From assembly GCA_964615585.1 (NCBI GenBank), contig CAZTNS010000078.1:1-14372 (forward strand): 14,372 nucleotides of DNA. The letters run 5' to 3'. A program made the translations under genes and the position numbers. The notes under the pieces are model-generated. The model saw only the letters and a program-made list of their open reading frames with translations, ran no database searches and was not told where the DNA came from. The DNA is from JAQIBY01 sp964615585 (GTDB taxonomy: Bacteria > Bacteroidota > Bacteroidia > Bacteroidales > ML635J-15). This document shows positions 1-5,536 of the stretch, piece by piece; positions within the stretch are counted from its first letter, which is position 1; each line of letters starts with the position of its first letter.

Positions 1-112
1 TAAGTTATCTTTTTTGAAGTTCCCCTGTTTTCCGGGGGTGAGCACTCTCATATAACTCTTTTTCAATACGCTTATTATAAGCAAGTTGGCTAATAATCCT
101 AAATCTAAAAAA

Positions 113-208
113 GAATTGAATAACGAACATTAGAACAATAGAATATCGAATGATGAACCACTTTTTCATTCATAATTCGATTGTTCTGATGTTCATTATT
201 CTTGATTC
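113..208. repeat. Long imperfect inverted repeat, arms of about 45 bp
   Basis: The left arm (113-157) and right arm (165-208) are reverse complements over most of their length, with a few mismatches and small indels. For example AGAACAAT on the left (132-139) pairs with ATTGTTCT on the right. The loop is only about 7 nt, so the region can form a cruciform or a long RNA hairpin. There is no U-run directly after it. It is built of GAA/TTC-rich words, which I associate from general knowledge with repetitive intergenic sequence in Bacteroidota. It lies downstream of the TPR gene on the minus strand. Confidence 0.75.
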
Positions 209-233
209 ATGTAAATATTGGGATCATATGTGC

Positions 234-249
234 TATCTTTGCAAAGATA
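234..249. promoter_or_regulatory. Perfect 16-bp palindrome made of two back-to-back -7 boxes
   Basis: The sequence TATCTTTGCAAAGATA is a perfect palindrome. Each half is TATCTTTG, an exact match to the Bacteroidota -7 consensus TAnnTTTG, one per strand. No gene start follows closely in either direction. On the plus strand a transcript would run through the second direct-repeat hairpin and then antisense into the TPR gene. On the minus strand it would run into the long inverted repeat. No clear -33 TTTG at normal spacing was found, so promoter activity is inferred only. Confidence 0.4.
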
Positions 250-367
250 AACTTAAGTTATCATTTTTGAAGTTCCCCTATTTTTTCCCAGGGGCGAATA
301 CTGATTATCAATACCAGTCAGGAATTCTGAATATTCGAATGGTCAGCTAACAAATGCACCCATTTTA

Positions 368-2314
368 TCACTTACAATACCTTTCAATCACATCAAAAGC
401 TTTATCCATACCGGATTCTGCAGCTTCACTCAGATCAAAACAGGCCTTATTTTTTTCTTTCAGAACAAAATATGTTAATCCACGGTTGTAATAAGCCTCT
501 GCGAATTGTGAATCAATCTGGATGGCTTTGTCAAAATCTTCTATTCCTGCCCAGTGATTGGATATTAAAGATTGTGTATAAGCGCGGTTAAAATAAGCAA
601 AAATCAGCTCATCATCACTTGCAACAGCCTGATTGTAAGCATCAAGGGCATCTTTATAATTGGGATTTATTTTTGCCCTTTCCTTCACCCTTGGCTTTGC
701 TTTCATAGAATACACATTTTGTTCAGGATCAATATCTTCCATAAACACCCCCAACAAAACAAGGGTATTGGCCTTAGAAAAATACACGAGCGGGTTTTCA
801 GGAGCCATATCAAAAGCCGTATCATAATCATTCATGGCCTGGTTGAAATTGCCCTGCAAACTCAGTAATCCTGCCCTGTACAGGTAATTTATCATTTTGT
901 CAGGACAGGTCTCAATAGCCTGCGATACAGAATCCACAAGCCCTGAAATAACGGCATCACTCAGGTTATGTACATCGTTACTGAAACATACGGTTTTTTT
1001 GTCAGACTCATTTTCGGGATAAGCATTGTTCCCATATATATCATAATATTTGTAATTCATAAATCGGTTATTATCAGGGAAAACAAAGAACAAATTTTCC
1101 GCTCTGACATCAGGCATGGTACTTTTCACTTCCACACCAAAATCGGCACTTAAACTGGTAAGCCGTTGTAATTCCATACCTTGCCTGTATTTCAGATTTT
1201 CGCTTTTCAGGGCATTGATTGCATTGACAGATTCTGCCATTTTTCTATCTCTTGCTGCTTCCTTATGCCGATTGAGTTTTTCTTTGACAAAAGCTCTGTT
1301 AATATATGCATCGGCAAAATCATGAAAAAGGCTGATGCACTGATTATAATCTTCAAGCGCCCCTGCATAATCTCCAATTTCCACCTTCAATCCGGCCCTG
1401 TTATACCATGCCAGGATATGCTCGGGCTGTACTTTAAGCATCTCAGAATAATCCAGTATGGCCTTACGGAATTGTTTCTTCTGACTGTAAACCAAGGCAC
1501 GATTAAATAAGGCTGCCGTGTTTAACGGGTTCTTCCCGAGAATATAATTCAGATCATTGAGAGCAGCATCCCAGTTTGTATCTTCCATGTTCATTACAGC
1601 TCGCTGATAATAAGCATAGTACAAGCTTGCGTCCAGCCGTATGGCTTTATCAATTAACAATCCGGCCGAATCACGTTGTTCCTTTTTCTTGTAATTCAAT
1701 GCTTTCTGTACAATGACCCCGGCATGATCCGGTTGCAATTTCAACACCGAATTAAAATCTTCCATTGAAGCTTCCATCTGTGAATTCCCCCTGTATGCCA
1801 TGCCCCGAACCAAATATACTGCGATGTTATTAAGTCCTTTTTCCAGCGCCTTATTACAATCATCAATGGCCTGATTATACTTATTAAGATACAACTTACT
1901 TACAGCCCGCTGAAACCACGCATAAGCATCCGACTTATCCAGCTCAAGTGCTTTATCAAAATCATGATGTGCCTGCTCATAATCCATCATCTTGTTATTA
2001 ACAACTGCCCTGTACAACCATGCCTGCTGATAATGAGGGGCACGATCAATACAAGCAGAAAGGTCTTTTCTGGCCCCATGGTAATCATCCAGCATATACC
2101 GCGCATAGCCACGGTAAAAATACACATCCGGATTATCATCATCACGGCTGATCTCAAATGTCAATAACCTGACCGCTTCTTTATATTTTCCATCCTGTAT
2201 CTGAAAAAGTGCCCTTTCATAATAATTATGTTGAAATTGTGATACAGCCGGAGGAGGCATAAAAACATACACACACAACAACAAAACCAAAACCATATAT
2301 CTCAATTTCAACAT
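368..2314 (-). CDS. Secreted tetratricopeptide-repeat (TPR) protein
   Basis: This 648-residue protein begins with a hydrophobic segment (about residues 6-25, ending PPAVS before Q) that reads as a Sec signal peptide. A cysteine occurs inside the hydrophobic core but there is no proper lipobox. From about residue 30 to 375 there are roughly ten consecutive TPR units with the usual W/Y..RA/G spacing, such as YFYRGYARY, AWFQRAVSKL and AYINRAFVK. A non-TPR linker of about 90 residues follows. About four more units occupy residues ~475-640, for example YLYRAGLL and AYYNRGLTYF. No enzyme domain is visible. TPR arrays are protein-binding scaffolds, so it is probably a periplasmic or envelope-associated adaptor; the partner is unknown. 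It stands alone on its strand, with a -7 box just upstream at 2339-2346. Confidence 0.88.
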   Translation of the reverse strand: MLKLRYMVLVLLLCVYVFMPPPAVSQFQHNYYERALFQIQDGKYKEAVRLLTFEISRDDDNPDVYFYRGYARYMLDDYHGARKDLSACIDRAPHYQQAWLYRAVVNNKMMDYEQAHHDFDKALELDKSDAYAWFQRAVSKLYLNKYNQAIDDCNKALEKGLNNIAVYLVRGMAYRGNSQMEASMEDFNSVLKLQPDHAGVIVQKALNYKKKEQRDSAGLLIDKAIRLDASLYYAYYQRAVMNMEDTNWDAALNDLNYILGKNPLNTAALFNRALVYSQKKQFRKAILDYSEMLKVQPEHILAWYNRAGLKVEIGDYAGALEDYNQCISLFHDFADAYINRAFVKEKLNRHKEAARDRKMAESVNAINALKSENLKYRQGMELQRLTSLSADFGVEVKSTMPDVRAENLFFVFPDNNRFMNYKYYDIYGNNAYPENESDKKTVCFSNDVHNLSDAVISGLVDSVSQAIETCPDKMINYLYRAGLLSLQGNFNQAMNDYDTAFDMAPENPLVYFSKANTLVLLGVFMEDIDPEQNVYSMKAKPRVKERAKINPNYKDALDAYNQAVASDDELIFAYFNRAYTQSLISNHWAGIEDFDKAIQIDSQFAEAYYNRGLTYFVLKEKNKACFDLSEAAESGMDKAFDVIERYCK

Positions 2315-2338
2315 ACCGGAATTTTAACGCGAATCTAT

Positions 2339-2346
2339 CAAAAATA
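2339..2346 (-). promoter_or_regulatory. Putative -7 box for the TPR gene
   Basis: On the minus strand the sequence is TATTTTTG, an exact TAnnTTTG match about 25 nt upstream of the start codon. No good -33 TTTG was seen at 17-21 nt spacing, so the call is tentative. Confidence 0.4.
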
Positions 2347-2501
2347 TTGGACAATATCGCCACCTCGCATATGTGCAAAGCATAAAATGCCATTCCTTAC
2401 TGCTCATGTTTTTTTTTAAAGGCATCGCAGTGATCATAAACACACAACACACTTTTTATTCATTTGGGCGCTTTTCCTGTCTCCGCCTCCTATCTTCCAC
2501 G

Positions 2502-2588
2502 CCATGCTGTTGGTTTTGCATGCTGTCACACAGGAGTTTCCTCCGGTCACTCTGGTGACAGCGCAAAAGCTCAAACAGCACGGCATGG
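2502..2588. repeat. 87-nt three-tier hairpin in the spacer between the HSDR_N-type gene and the TPR gene
   Basis: Three stacked stems can be read. The outer stem is CCAT/ATGG plus GCTGTT/AACAGC with a 5-nt bulge (2502-2511 with 2574-2588). The middle stem is TTTTGC/GCAAAA plus GCTGTCAC/GTGACAGC with an AT bulge (2514-2529 with 2555-2568). The apical stem is GGAG/CTCC with a TTTC loop (2533-2544). GTCAC at 2546-2550 can alternatively pair with GTGAC at 2555-2559. Short open frames cross this region on both strands but have no start context or recognisable domain. The 341-bp spacer 2315-2655 holds nothing else I recognise. It is either a REP-like DNA palindrome or a structured RNA. Confidence 0.65.
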
Positions 2589-2655
2589 AAGGATATCCGG
2601 CTACGCCAGAGCGCAATTAATCTTAGCATCGCTGTTGCTCCATTCGACACAGATG

Positions 2656-3114
2656 TTAAGACACATCCCATTCCGCAAACGCCGGCAAATCCTCCATGAA
2701 TCTCAATTCCCCTTTCTCATGATCAACATAACACATATAATGTTTCAATCCGTTGCTGACAAACAAGTAAGGCACTTTAAAAGCAGTATTATAGACAGCA
2801 ATTTGCTGGAAAGCCGCCTGGATTATTTTTACTGATGGGGCTTTACATTCCACCAGCATCAATGGTTTCCCGAACTTATTATGTACCATGGCATCATAAC
2901 GTCTTTGCAAACCATGTACATTGATTTCTTTTTCCAAAGCTATCAAACCCGGGGGCACTTTTTTTTCCCGAATTAGATATTTCATCAGATTTTGACGCAC
3001 CCATTCCTCAGGCGTACATACAAGCCATTTCTTACGGATTTCATCAAAAACCATGGTTGTATCACCACGATTTTCCATTATGAGATCAAAATATGGTAAA
3101 TTAAGTCTTTGCAT
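2656..3114 (-). CDS. Stand-alone HSDR_N-type (type I restriction R-subunit N-terminal-like) PD-(D/E)XK protein
   Basis: This 152-residue protein matches in layout a small Bacteroidota family carrying a type I restriction enzyme R protein N-terminal (HSDR_N_2-like) domain. Visible family marks are IRKKWLVCTPEEWVR (26-40), PPGLIALEKEI (54-64) and the nuclease-fold core RRYD (71-74) ... LVECK (87-91). Asp74, Glu89 and Lys91 fit the PD-(D/E)XK metal-binding and catalytic pattern. A downstream Q-x-x-x-Y (QIAVY, 104-108) resembles the Q-x-x-x-Y motif of RecB-like and HsdR nucleases. No helicase, methylase or specificity subunit is nearby, so it is not a classical restriction system. Its substrate is unknown; DNA repair or housekeeping is as likely as defence. 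It diverges from AMP nucleosidase with a 33-bp gap between start codons. Confidence 0.85.
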   Translation of the reverse strand: MQRLNLPYFDLIMENRGDTTMVFDEIRKKWLVCTPEEWVRQNLMKYLIREKKVPPGLIALEKEINVHGLQRRYDAMVHNKFGKPLMLVECKAPSVKIIQAAFQQIAVYNTAFKVPYLFVSNGLKHYMCYVDHEKGELRFMEDLPAFAEWDVS

Positions 3115-3118
3115 TTAT

Positions 3119-3136
3119 TAACTTTGTACAAATGTA
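3119..3136. promoter_or_regulatory. Interlocked divergent -7 boxes for the HSDR_N-type gene and amn
   Basis: On the plus strand TAACTTTG (3119-3126) is an exact TAnnTTTG box facing amn. On the minus strand TACATTTG (3136-3129) is an exact box facing the HSDR_N-type gene. The boxes face each other and are two bases apart, around a TTTGTACAAA palindrome. Expected leaders are short, about 8 nt for the minus gene and about 15 nt for amn. Polymerase could probably occupy only one of them at a time. No strong -33 element was found for either. Confidence 0.55.
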
Positions 3137-3147
3137 AAATTAGTAAA

Positions 3148-3921
3148 ATGATGAAAACGAAAGAAGAAATTGTTAAAAATTGGTTGCCACGTTATACCGG
3201 CATCCCCCTTTCTAATTTTGGAAATCATATATTGCTTACAAACTTTCAGCACTATGTATATCTTTTTGCCAACTGGTTTAAAGTGCCTGTTACAGGTTTA
3301 GATACCAACATGCCAGGTGCCACAGCCGAAGGCATCACCATACTGAATTTTGGCATGGGCAGCCCGAATGCAGCCACCATTATGGATTTGCTTTCTGCCA
3401 TTAACCCTAAAGCCGTTCTTTTCCTGGGAAAATGTGGCGGACTGAAAAAGAAAAACGCGCTTGGTGACCTTATCCTTCCCATTGCAGCCATAAGGGGAGA
3501 CGGGACTTCAGATGATTATTTACCACCCGAAGTGCCGGCTCTCCCCGCCTTTAGTTTACAACGTGCCTTATCTTCCACCATCCGTGATCACCACCGAGAT
3601 TACTGGACAGGCACAGTACAAACCACCAACCGCCGTGTCTGGGAATACGATGAAAGGTTTAAAAAATACCTCCGGAAAACCCGAGCCATGGCTATTGACA
3701 TGGAAACAGCCACCATTTTTATTGCAGGTTTTGCTAACGGCATCCCATCAGGGGCACTTCTGCTCGTGTCCGATCAGCCTATGATTTCCACAGGCATCAA
3801 AACCGGTAAAAGCGATAAATCAGTAACCGAAAAATACGTGGAAGACCATTTGAAAATTGGCATCGATTCAATGAAAGAGCTCATTAACCAGGGGCGCTCA
3901 GTAAAACATTTGAAATTCTAA
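3148..3921 (+). CDS. amn: AMP nucleosidase (short Bacteroidota form)
   Basis: The 257-residue protein belongs to the nucleoside phosphorylase/hydrolase (PNP_UDP) fold and matches the short AMP nucleosidase-like family of Bacteroidota. That family would hydrolyse AMP to adenine and ribose 5-phosphate in purine salvage. Visible marks are GMGSPNAA (69-76), the GKCGG loop (94-98), RGDGTSDDYLPPE (116-128), the purine/ribose-binding DMETA (184-188) and SDQP (208-211). I place the start at the ATG at 3148 (the next codon is also ATG). An in-frame ATG at 3109 would put the -7 box 3119-3126 inside the gene. The extra N-terminal domain of the longer E. coli Amn is absent. The true substrate (AMP or another nucleoside) cannot be proved from sequence. 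Confidence 0.88.
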   Translation: MMKTKEEIVKNWLPRYTGIPLSNFGNHILLTNFQHYVYLFANWFKVPVTGLDTNMPGATAEGITILNFGMGSPNAATIMDLLSAINPKAVLFLGKCGGLKKKNALGDLILPIAAIRGDGTSDDYLPPEVPALPAFSLQRALSSTIRDHHRDYWTGTVQTTNRRVWEYDERFKKYLRKTRAMAIDMETATIFIAGFANGIPSGALLLVSDQPMISTGIKTGKSDKSVTEKYVEDHLKIGIDSMKELINQGRSVKHLKF

Positions 3922-4052
3922 ACCAAAACTTCCACCTCCCCCTACGGAGAAACCAGAACCAAAAAGGAATTCCTGTACCCGTAAGTAAGTAAGAGGCAGG
4001 CGGGCGGAGTAAGCTTGTCCGGCGAGACAGAGCGGAGACGTATAATAAAAAC

Positions 4053-4097
4053 GTTCCGCCGGGATTGATTGCCCTGGAAAAAAGAAGTTAATCTAAA
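4053..4097 (+). pseudogene. Relic fragment of an HSDR_N-like gene
   Basis: Read in frame from 4053, ten codons give VPPGLIALEK. This is identical to residues 53-62 of the HSDR_N-type protein encoded at 2656-3114, although six of the ten codons differ, all synonymously. If one inserted A in the A-run near 4083 is allowed for, the frame continues E-V-N-L, against E-I-N-V in the intact gene. Upstream similarity fades quickly into GC-rich repeat-like sequence (about 3985-4040). Synonymous-only differences mean it came from a diverged coding homologue, not a recent copy of the neighbour. Only about 15 codons survive. Confidence 0.6.
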
Positions 4098-4115
4098 TCA
4101 TTATGCTTTGTAAAA

Positions 4116-4205
4116 CCTATGTGAATTCCTATGTTTCCTATGTGCCTACTGTGGTTCCAACCTGATATGCTTCCAGATTTTTTGAACCACCGTAGGACAC
4201 ATAGG
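4116..4205. repeat. CCTATGTG-type repeats and inverted repeat between convergent genes
   Basis: CCTATGT occurs three times in a row (4116, 4128 and 4137). The last copy begins a 21-22-bp inverted repeat: arm 4137-4157 (CCTATGTGCCTACTGTGGTTC, of which 19 positions pair) and arm 4184-4205, differing by one mismatch and one extra base, around a 26-nt loop. It lies between the 3' ends of amn and lgt, where a bidirectional terminator or mRNA 3'-end barrier is plausible. There is no classic U-tract except TTTTTT within the loop. In the rest of the 313-bp spacer 3922-4234 I see only the HSDR_N relic. Confidence 0.65.
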
Positions 4206-4234
4206 TTAGAATAGAGTCTAAAATTTATGTATCC

Positions 4235-5041
4235 TCACTCAAAAGGCAAAATCAGCTTTTCTCTTCTATATGCCCTTATCATCAACCATATGCCAACAAG
4301 CACAAACGGGATACTCAGTATCTGTCCCATGCGGAGTGCAGCATCCCATCCATCGGTTTCCATCTGTACTTCCTTGGTAAATTCTATCACAAACCGGAAT
4401 GCAAATACCGTTGTAAAAAACAATCCCGTGATCAGGCCTTCGCGTTTGCCCCAATCTTTTTTGAAATACAGAAAAACCATCACAGCAAAAAACAAAAAAT
4501 AAAATATCGATTCATACAATTGCGTGGGATGACGCGGCTTATCATCTACCCTTTCAAATATAAAAGCCCAGGGTACCTGCGTTTGAATACCCACAATTTC
4601 ATGGTTGATCAGGTTTCCTATGCGCACAAATGCCCCGGCAAGCATGACAATAACCGCCAACCGGTCTATCAGATAAAGAAAACTGACTTTTTTTCGTTTG
4701 CGCTGAAACAACCATACCGCAATCAAAATGCCGGCAGCTCCTCCATGGCTGGCCAATCCGCCTTTCCAGATTTTAAGAATTTCCACCGGGTTACTCAGGT
4801 AAAAATCCGGATTATAAAACAAACAATGCCCCAGGCGCAACCCAACAACCACGCCAATAATAACATAAATGGCAAGTTTATCCACAAATTCCTGCTTCAG
4901 ACCATCACGTTTGACCATGTGGCTGTATAAAATATACCCGAGCAAAAATCCTGTGGCCAGCAAAATACCGTACCACCTGATGCCCCTTGCTCCCAGCTCA
5001 AAGGCTACAGGGTCAACGTTCCATTCAATAAAAGCAATCAT
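4235..5041 (-). CDS. lgt: Prolipoprotein diacylglyceryl transferase
   Basis: Lgt transfers diacylglycerol from phosphatidylglycerol to the lipobox cysteine of prolipoproteins in the inner membrane. This is the first step of lipoprotein maturation. The 268-residue length and about seven hydrophobic segments fit the family. Visible signature elements are RWYGI (22-26), SHGG (98-101, with the conserved His99), the Lgt signature RIGNLINHE (140-148), HPTQLYE (171-177), RFVIEF (216-221) and MGQILSIPF (238-246). A likely client lies in this window at 12615-13673. The gene is on the same strand as the GH15 gene but about 0.5 kb of mobile-element sequence separates them, so it probably has its own promoter. 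That promoter appears to lie inside a mobile-element end. Confidence 0.96.
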   Translation of the reverse strand: MIAFIEWNVDPVAFELGARGIRWYGILLATGFLLGYILYSHMVKRDGLKQEFVDKLAIYVIIGVVVGLRLGHCLFYNPDFYLSNPVEILKIWKGGLASHGGAAGILIAVWLFQRKRKKVSFLYLIDRLAVIVMLAGAFVRIGNLINHEIVGIQTQVPWAFIFERVDDKPRHPTQLYESIFYFLFFAVMVFLYFKKDWGKREGLITGLFFTTVFAFRFVIEFTKEVQMETDGWDAALRMGQILSIPFVLVGIWLMIRAYRREKLILPFE

Positions 5042-5071
5042 AGTTTTAAATTTAAATTTTAGGTTCTACTG

Positions 5072-5079
5072 CAAATGTA
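5072..5079 (-). promoter_or_regulatory. Putative lgt -7 box inside a mobile-element end
   Basis: On the minus strand the sequence is TACATTTG, an exact TAnnTTTG match, followed by CAGTAGAACC, which is the outward-reading terminal repeat. The distance to the lgt start is about 31 nt. The same arrangement GTACTACATTTG after an A/T-rich stretch precedes the lipoprotein gene (13716-13723), which supports a genuine promoter. No clear -33 TTTG is present. Confidence 0.5.
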
Positions 5080-5160
5080 GTACGATTTTTTAAAAGCATT
5101 GGTAATAATGATGTAAAATAAATTGAATTCTTCGCAAAATTCTGCGCTTTGCGATACTTT

Positions 5161-5428
5161 GGTTCTACTCCAAATTAAGTGGAATACTTTATCAACTATA
5201 ATCCATAAATACTTGTCAGGGCTAAAGCCCAATAAGTATTTGTTTTATTAATAACCTCGACATGAATGCCGGGGTTAATCGGCTTTTTTTGAATGCATTA
5301 GTGTGATAACTTTTATTCCATTATTAACCATGAGCTTCAGCTCGTGGTGGTAAGGATGTGAAAGATGAATTGGGCTTTAGCCCTGACATTTAATCATTAC
5401 CATTACCCATTAAATTTGCAGTAGAACC
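5161..5428. mobile_element. 268-bp MITE with terminal inverted repeats and 8-bp target duplication
   Basis: The left end begins GGTTCTACTCCAAATTAAGT. The right end, read on the minus strand from 5428, begins GGTTCTACTGCAAATTTAAT. The two match at 19 of 22 positions. The octamer GATACTTT occurs immediately outside both ends (5153-5160 and 5429-5436), a perfect 8-bp direct repeat. No transposase frame fits inside, so the element is non-autonomous. GG-starting ends with 8-bp duplications occur in ISL3 and IS1595 families among others; assignment to a family is inference. Its interior carries a four-palindrome array (5214-5388). Confidence 0.85.
5214..5388. repeat. Four-hairpin REP-like array inside the MITE
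   Basis: Perfect 20-bp inverted repeats TGTCAGGGCTAAAGCCCAAT (5214-5233, with its reverse complement at 5369-5388) bracket the array. Each is itself a small palindrome, GGGCT-AA-AGCCC. Between them are a hairpin at 5253-5276 (AACCTCG with CGGGGTT, one wobble pair) and a hairpin at 5328-5347 (CCATGAGCT with AGCTCGTGG, one wobble pair). Paired small palindromes of this kind resemble REP sequences mobilised by REP-associated tyrosine transposases; no such gene is in the window. No target duplication was seen directly outside these repeats. Confidence 0.75.
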
Positions 5429-5536
5429 GATACTTTAAATGCTTTACCGCAAAAGATTTACACTAAAAACTATTTGTTTTGCAATTCGACCTTCTCATTT
5501 CTTCACAATATTTACAGTAGCACCAGGTTTTATGAA

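Larger units (their letters stand above)
1..301. repeat. Two copies of a ~45-bp direct repeat with a small hairpin (1-45 and 254-301)
   Basis: The two copies share TAAGTTATC-x-TTTTTGAAG followed by TTCCCCT, with one mismatch in the first 26 bases. Each then has a short T/C-rich loop and a GGGG run that pairs with the CCCC (CCCCT...AGGGG in copy 2). They end in similar GA-x-x-ACT sequence. Copy 1 touches the window edge and may be cut. Between them lie the long inverted repeat at 113-208 and the palindrome at 234-249. No protein-coding gene is supportable in 1-367: a 66-codon frame at 150-350 overlaps the palindromes and has no recognisable features. This looks like an intergenic repeat family, seen only in these two copies here. 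Confidence 0.7.
5062..5524. mobile_element. Putative older MITE-like element, split by a younger insertion
   Basis: The left end (from 5062, inward) reads GGTTCTACTGCAAAT. The right end (from 5524, read on the minus strand) reads GGTGCTACTGTAAAT, matching at 13 of 15 positions. The flanking octamers AAATTTTA (5054-5061) and AGGTTTTA (5525-5532) agree at 6 of 8 positions, consistent with a decayed 8-bp target duplication. Removing the younger 268-bp insert and one 8-bp duplicate leaves about 187 bp of original element, with no coding capacity. The element begins 20 bp upstream of the lgt start and ends 12 bp past the GH15 stop. The call rests on end similarity and is less certain than the inner element. 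Confidence 0.5.

Noticed and set aside
150..350. 66-codon plus-strand open frame in the left spacer
   Set aside because: It runs across the long palindrome, the promoter-like palindrome and a direct repeat, has no recognisable domain and no start context.
2434..2835. Overlapping open frames of 60-123 codons on both strands around the 2.5 kb hairpin
   Set aside because: They overlap each other and the three-tier hairpin, are rich in Cys/Arg as expected from translated GC-rich repeats, and partly run antisense to the HSDR_N-type gene.
2656..3114. A type I restriction-modification system
   Set aside because: Only an HsdR N-terminal-like domain is present; no helicase motor, HsdM or HsdS within the window.
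3109..3147. Upstream in-frame ATG as the AMP nucleosidase start
   Set aside because: It would place the plus-strand -7 box inside the coding region and adds residues unlike the family start; ATG 3148 fits better.
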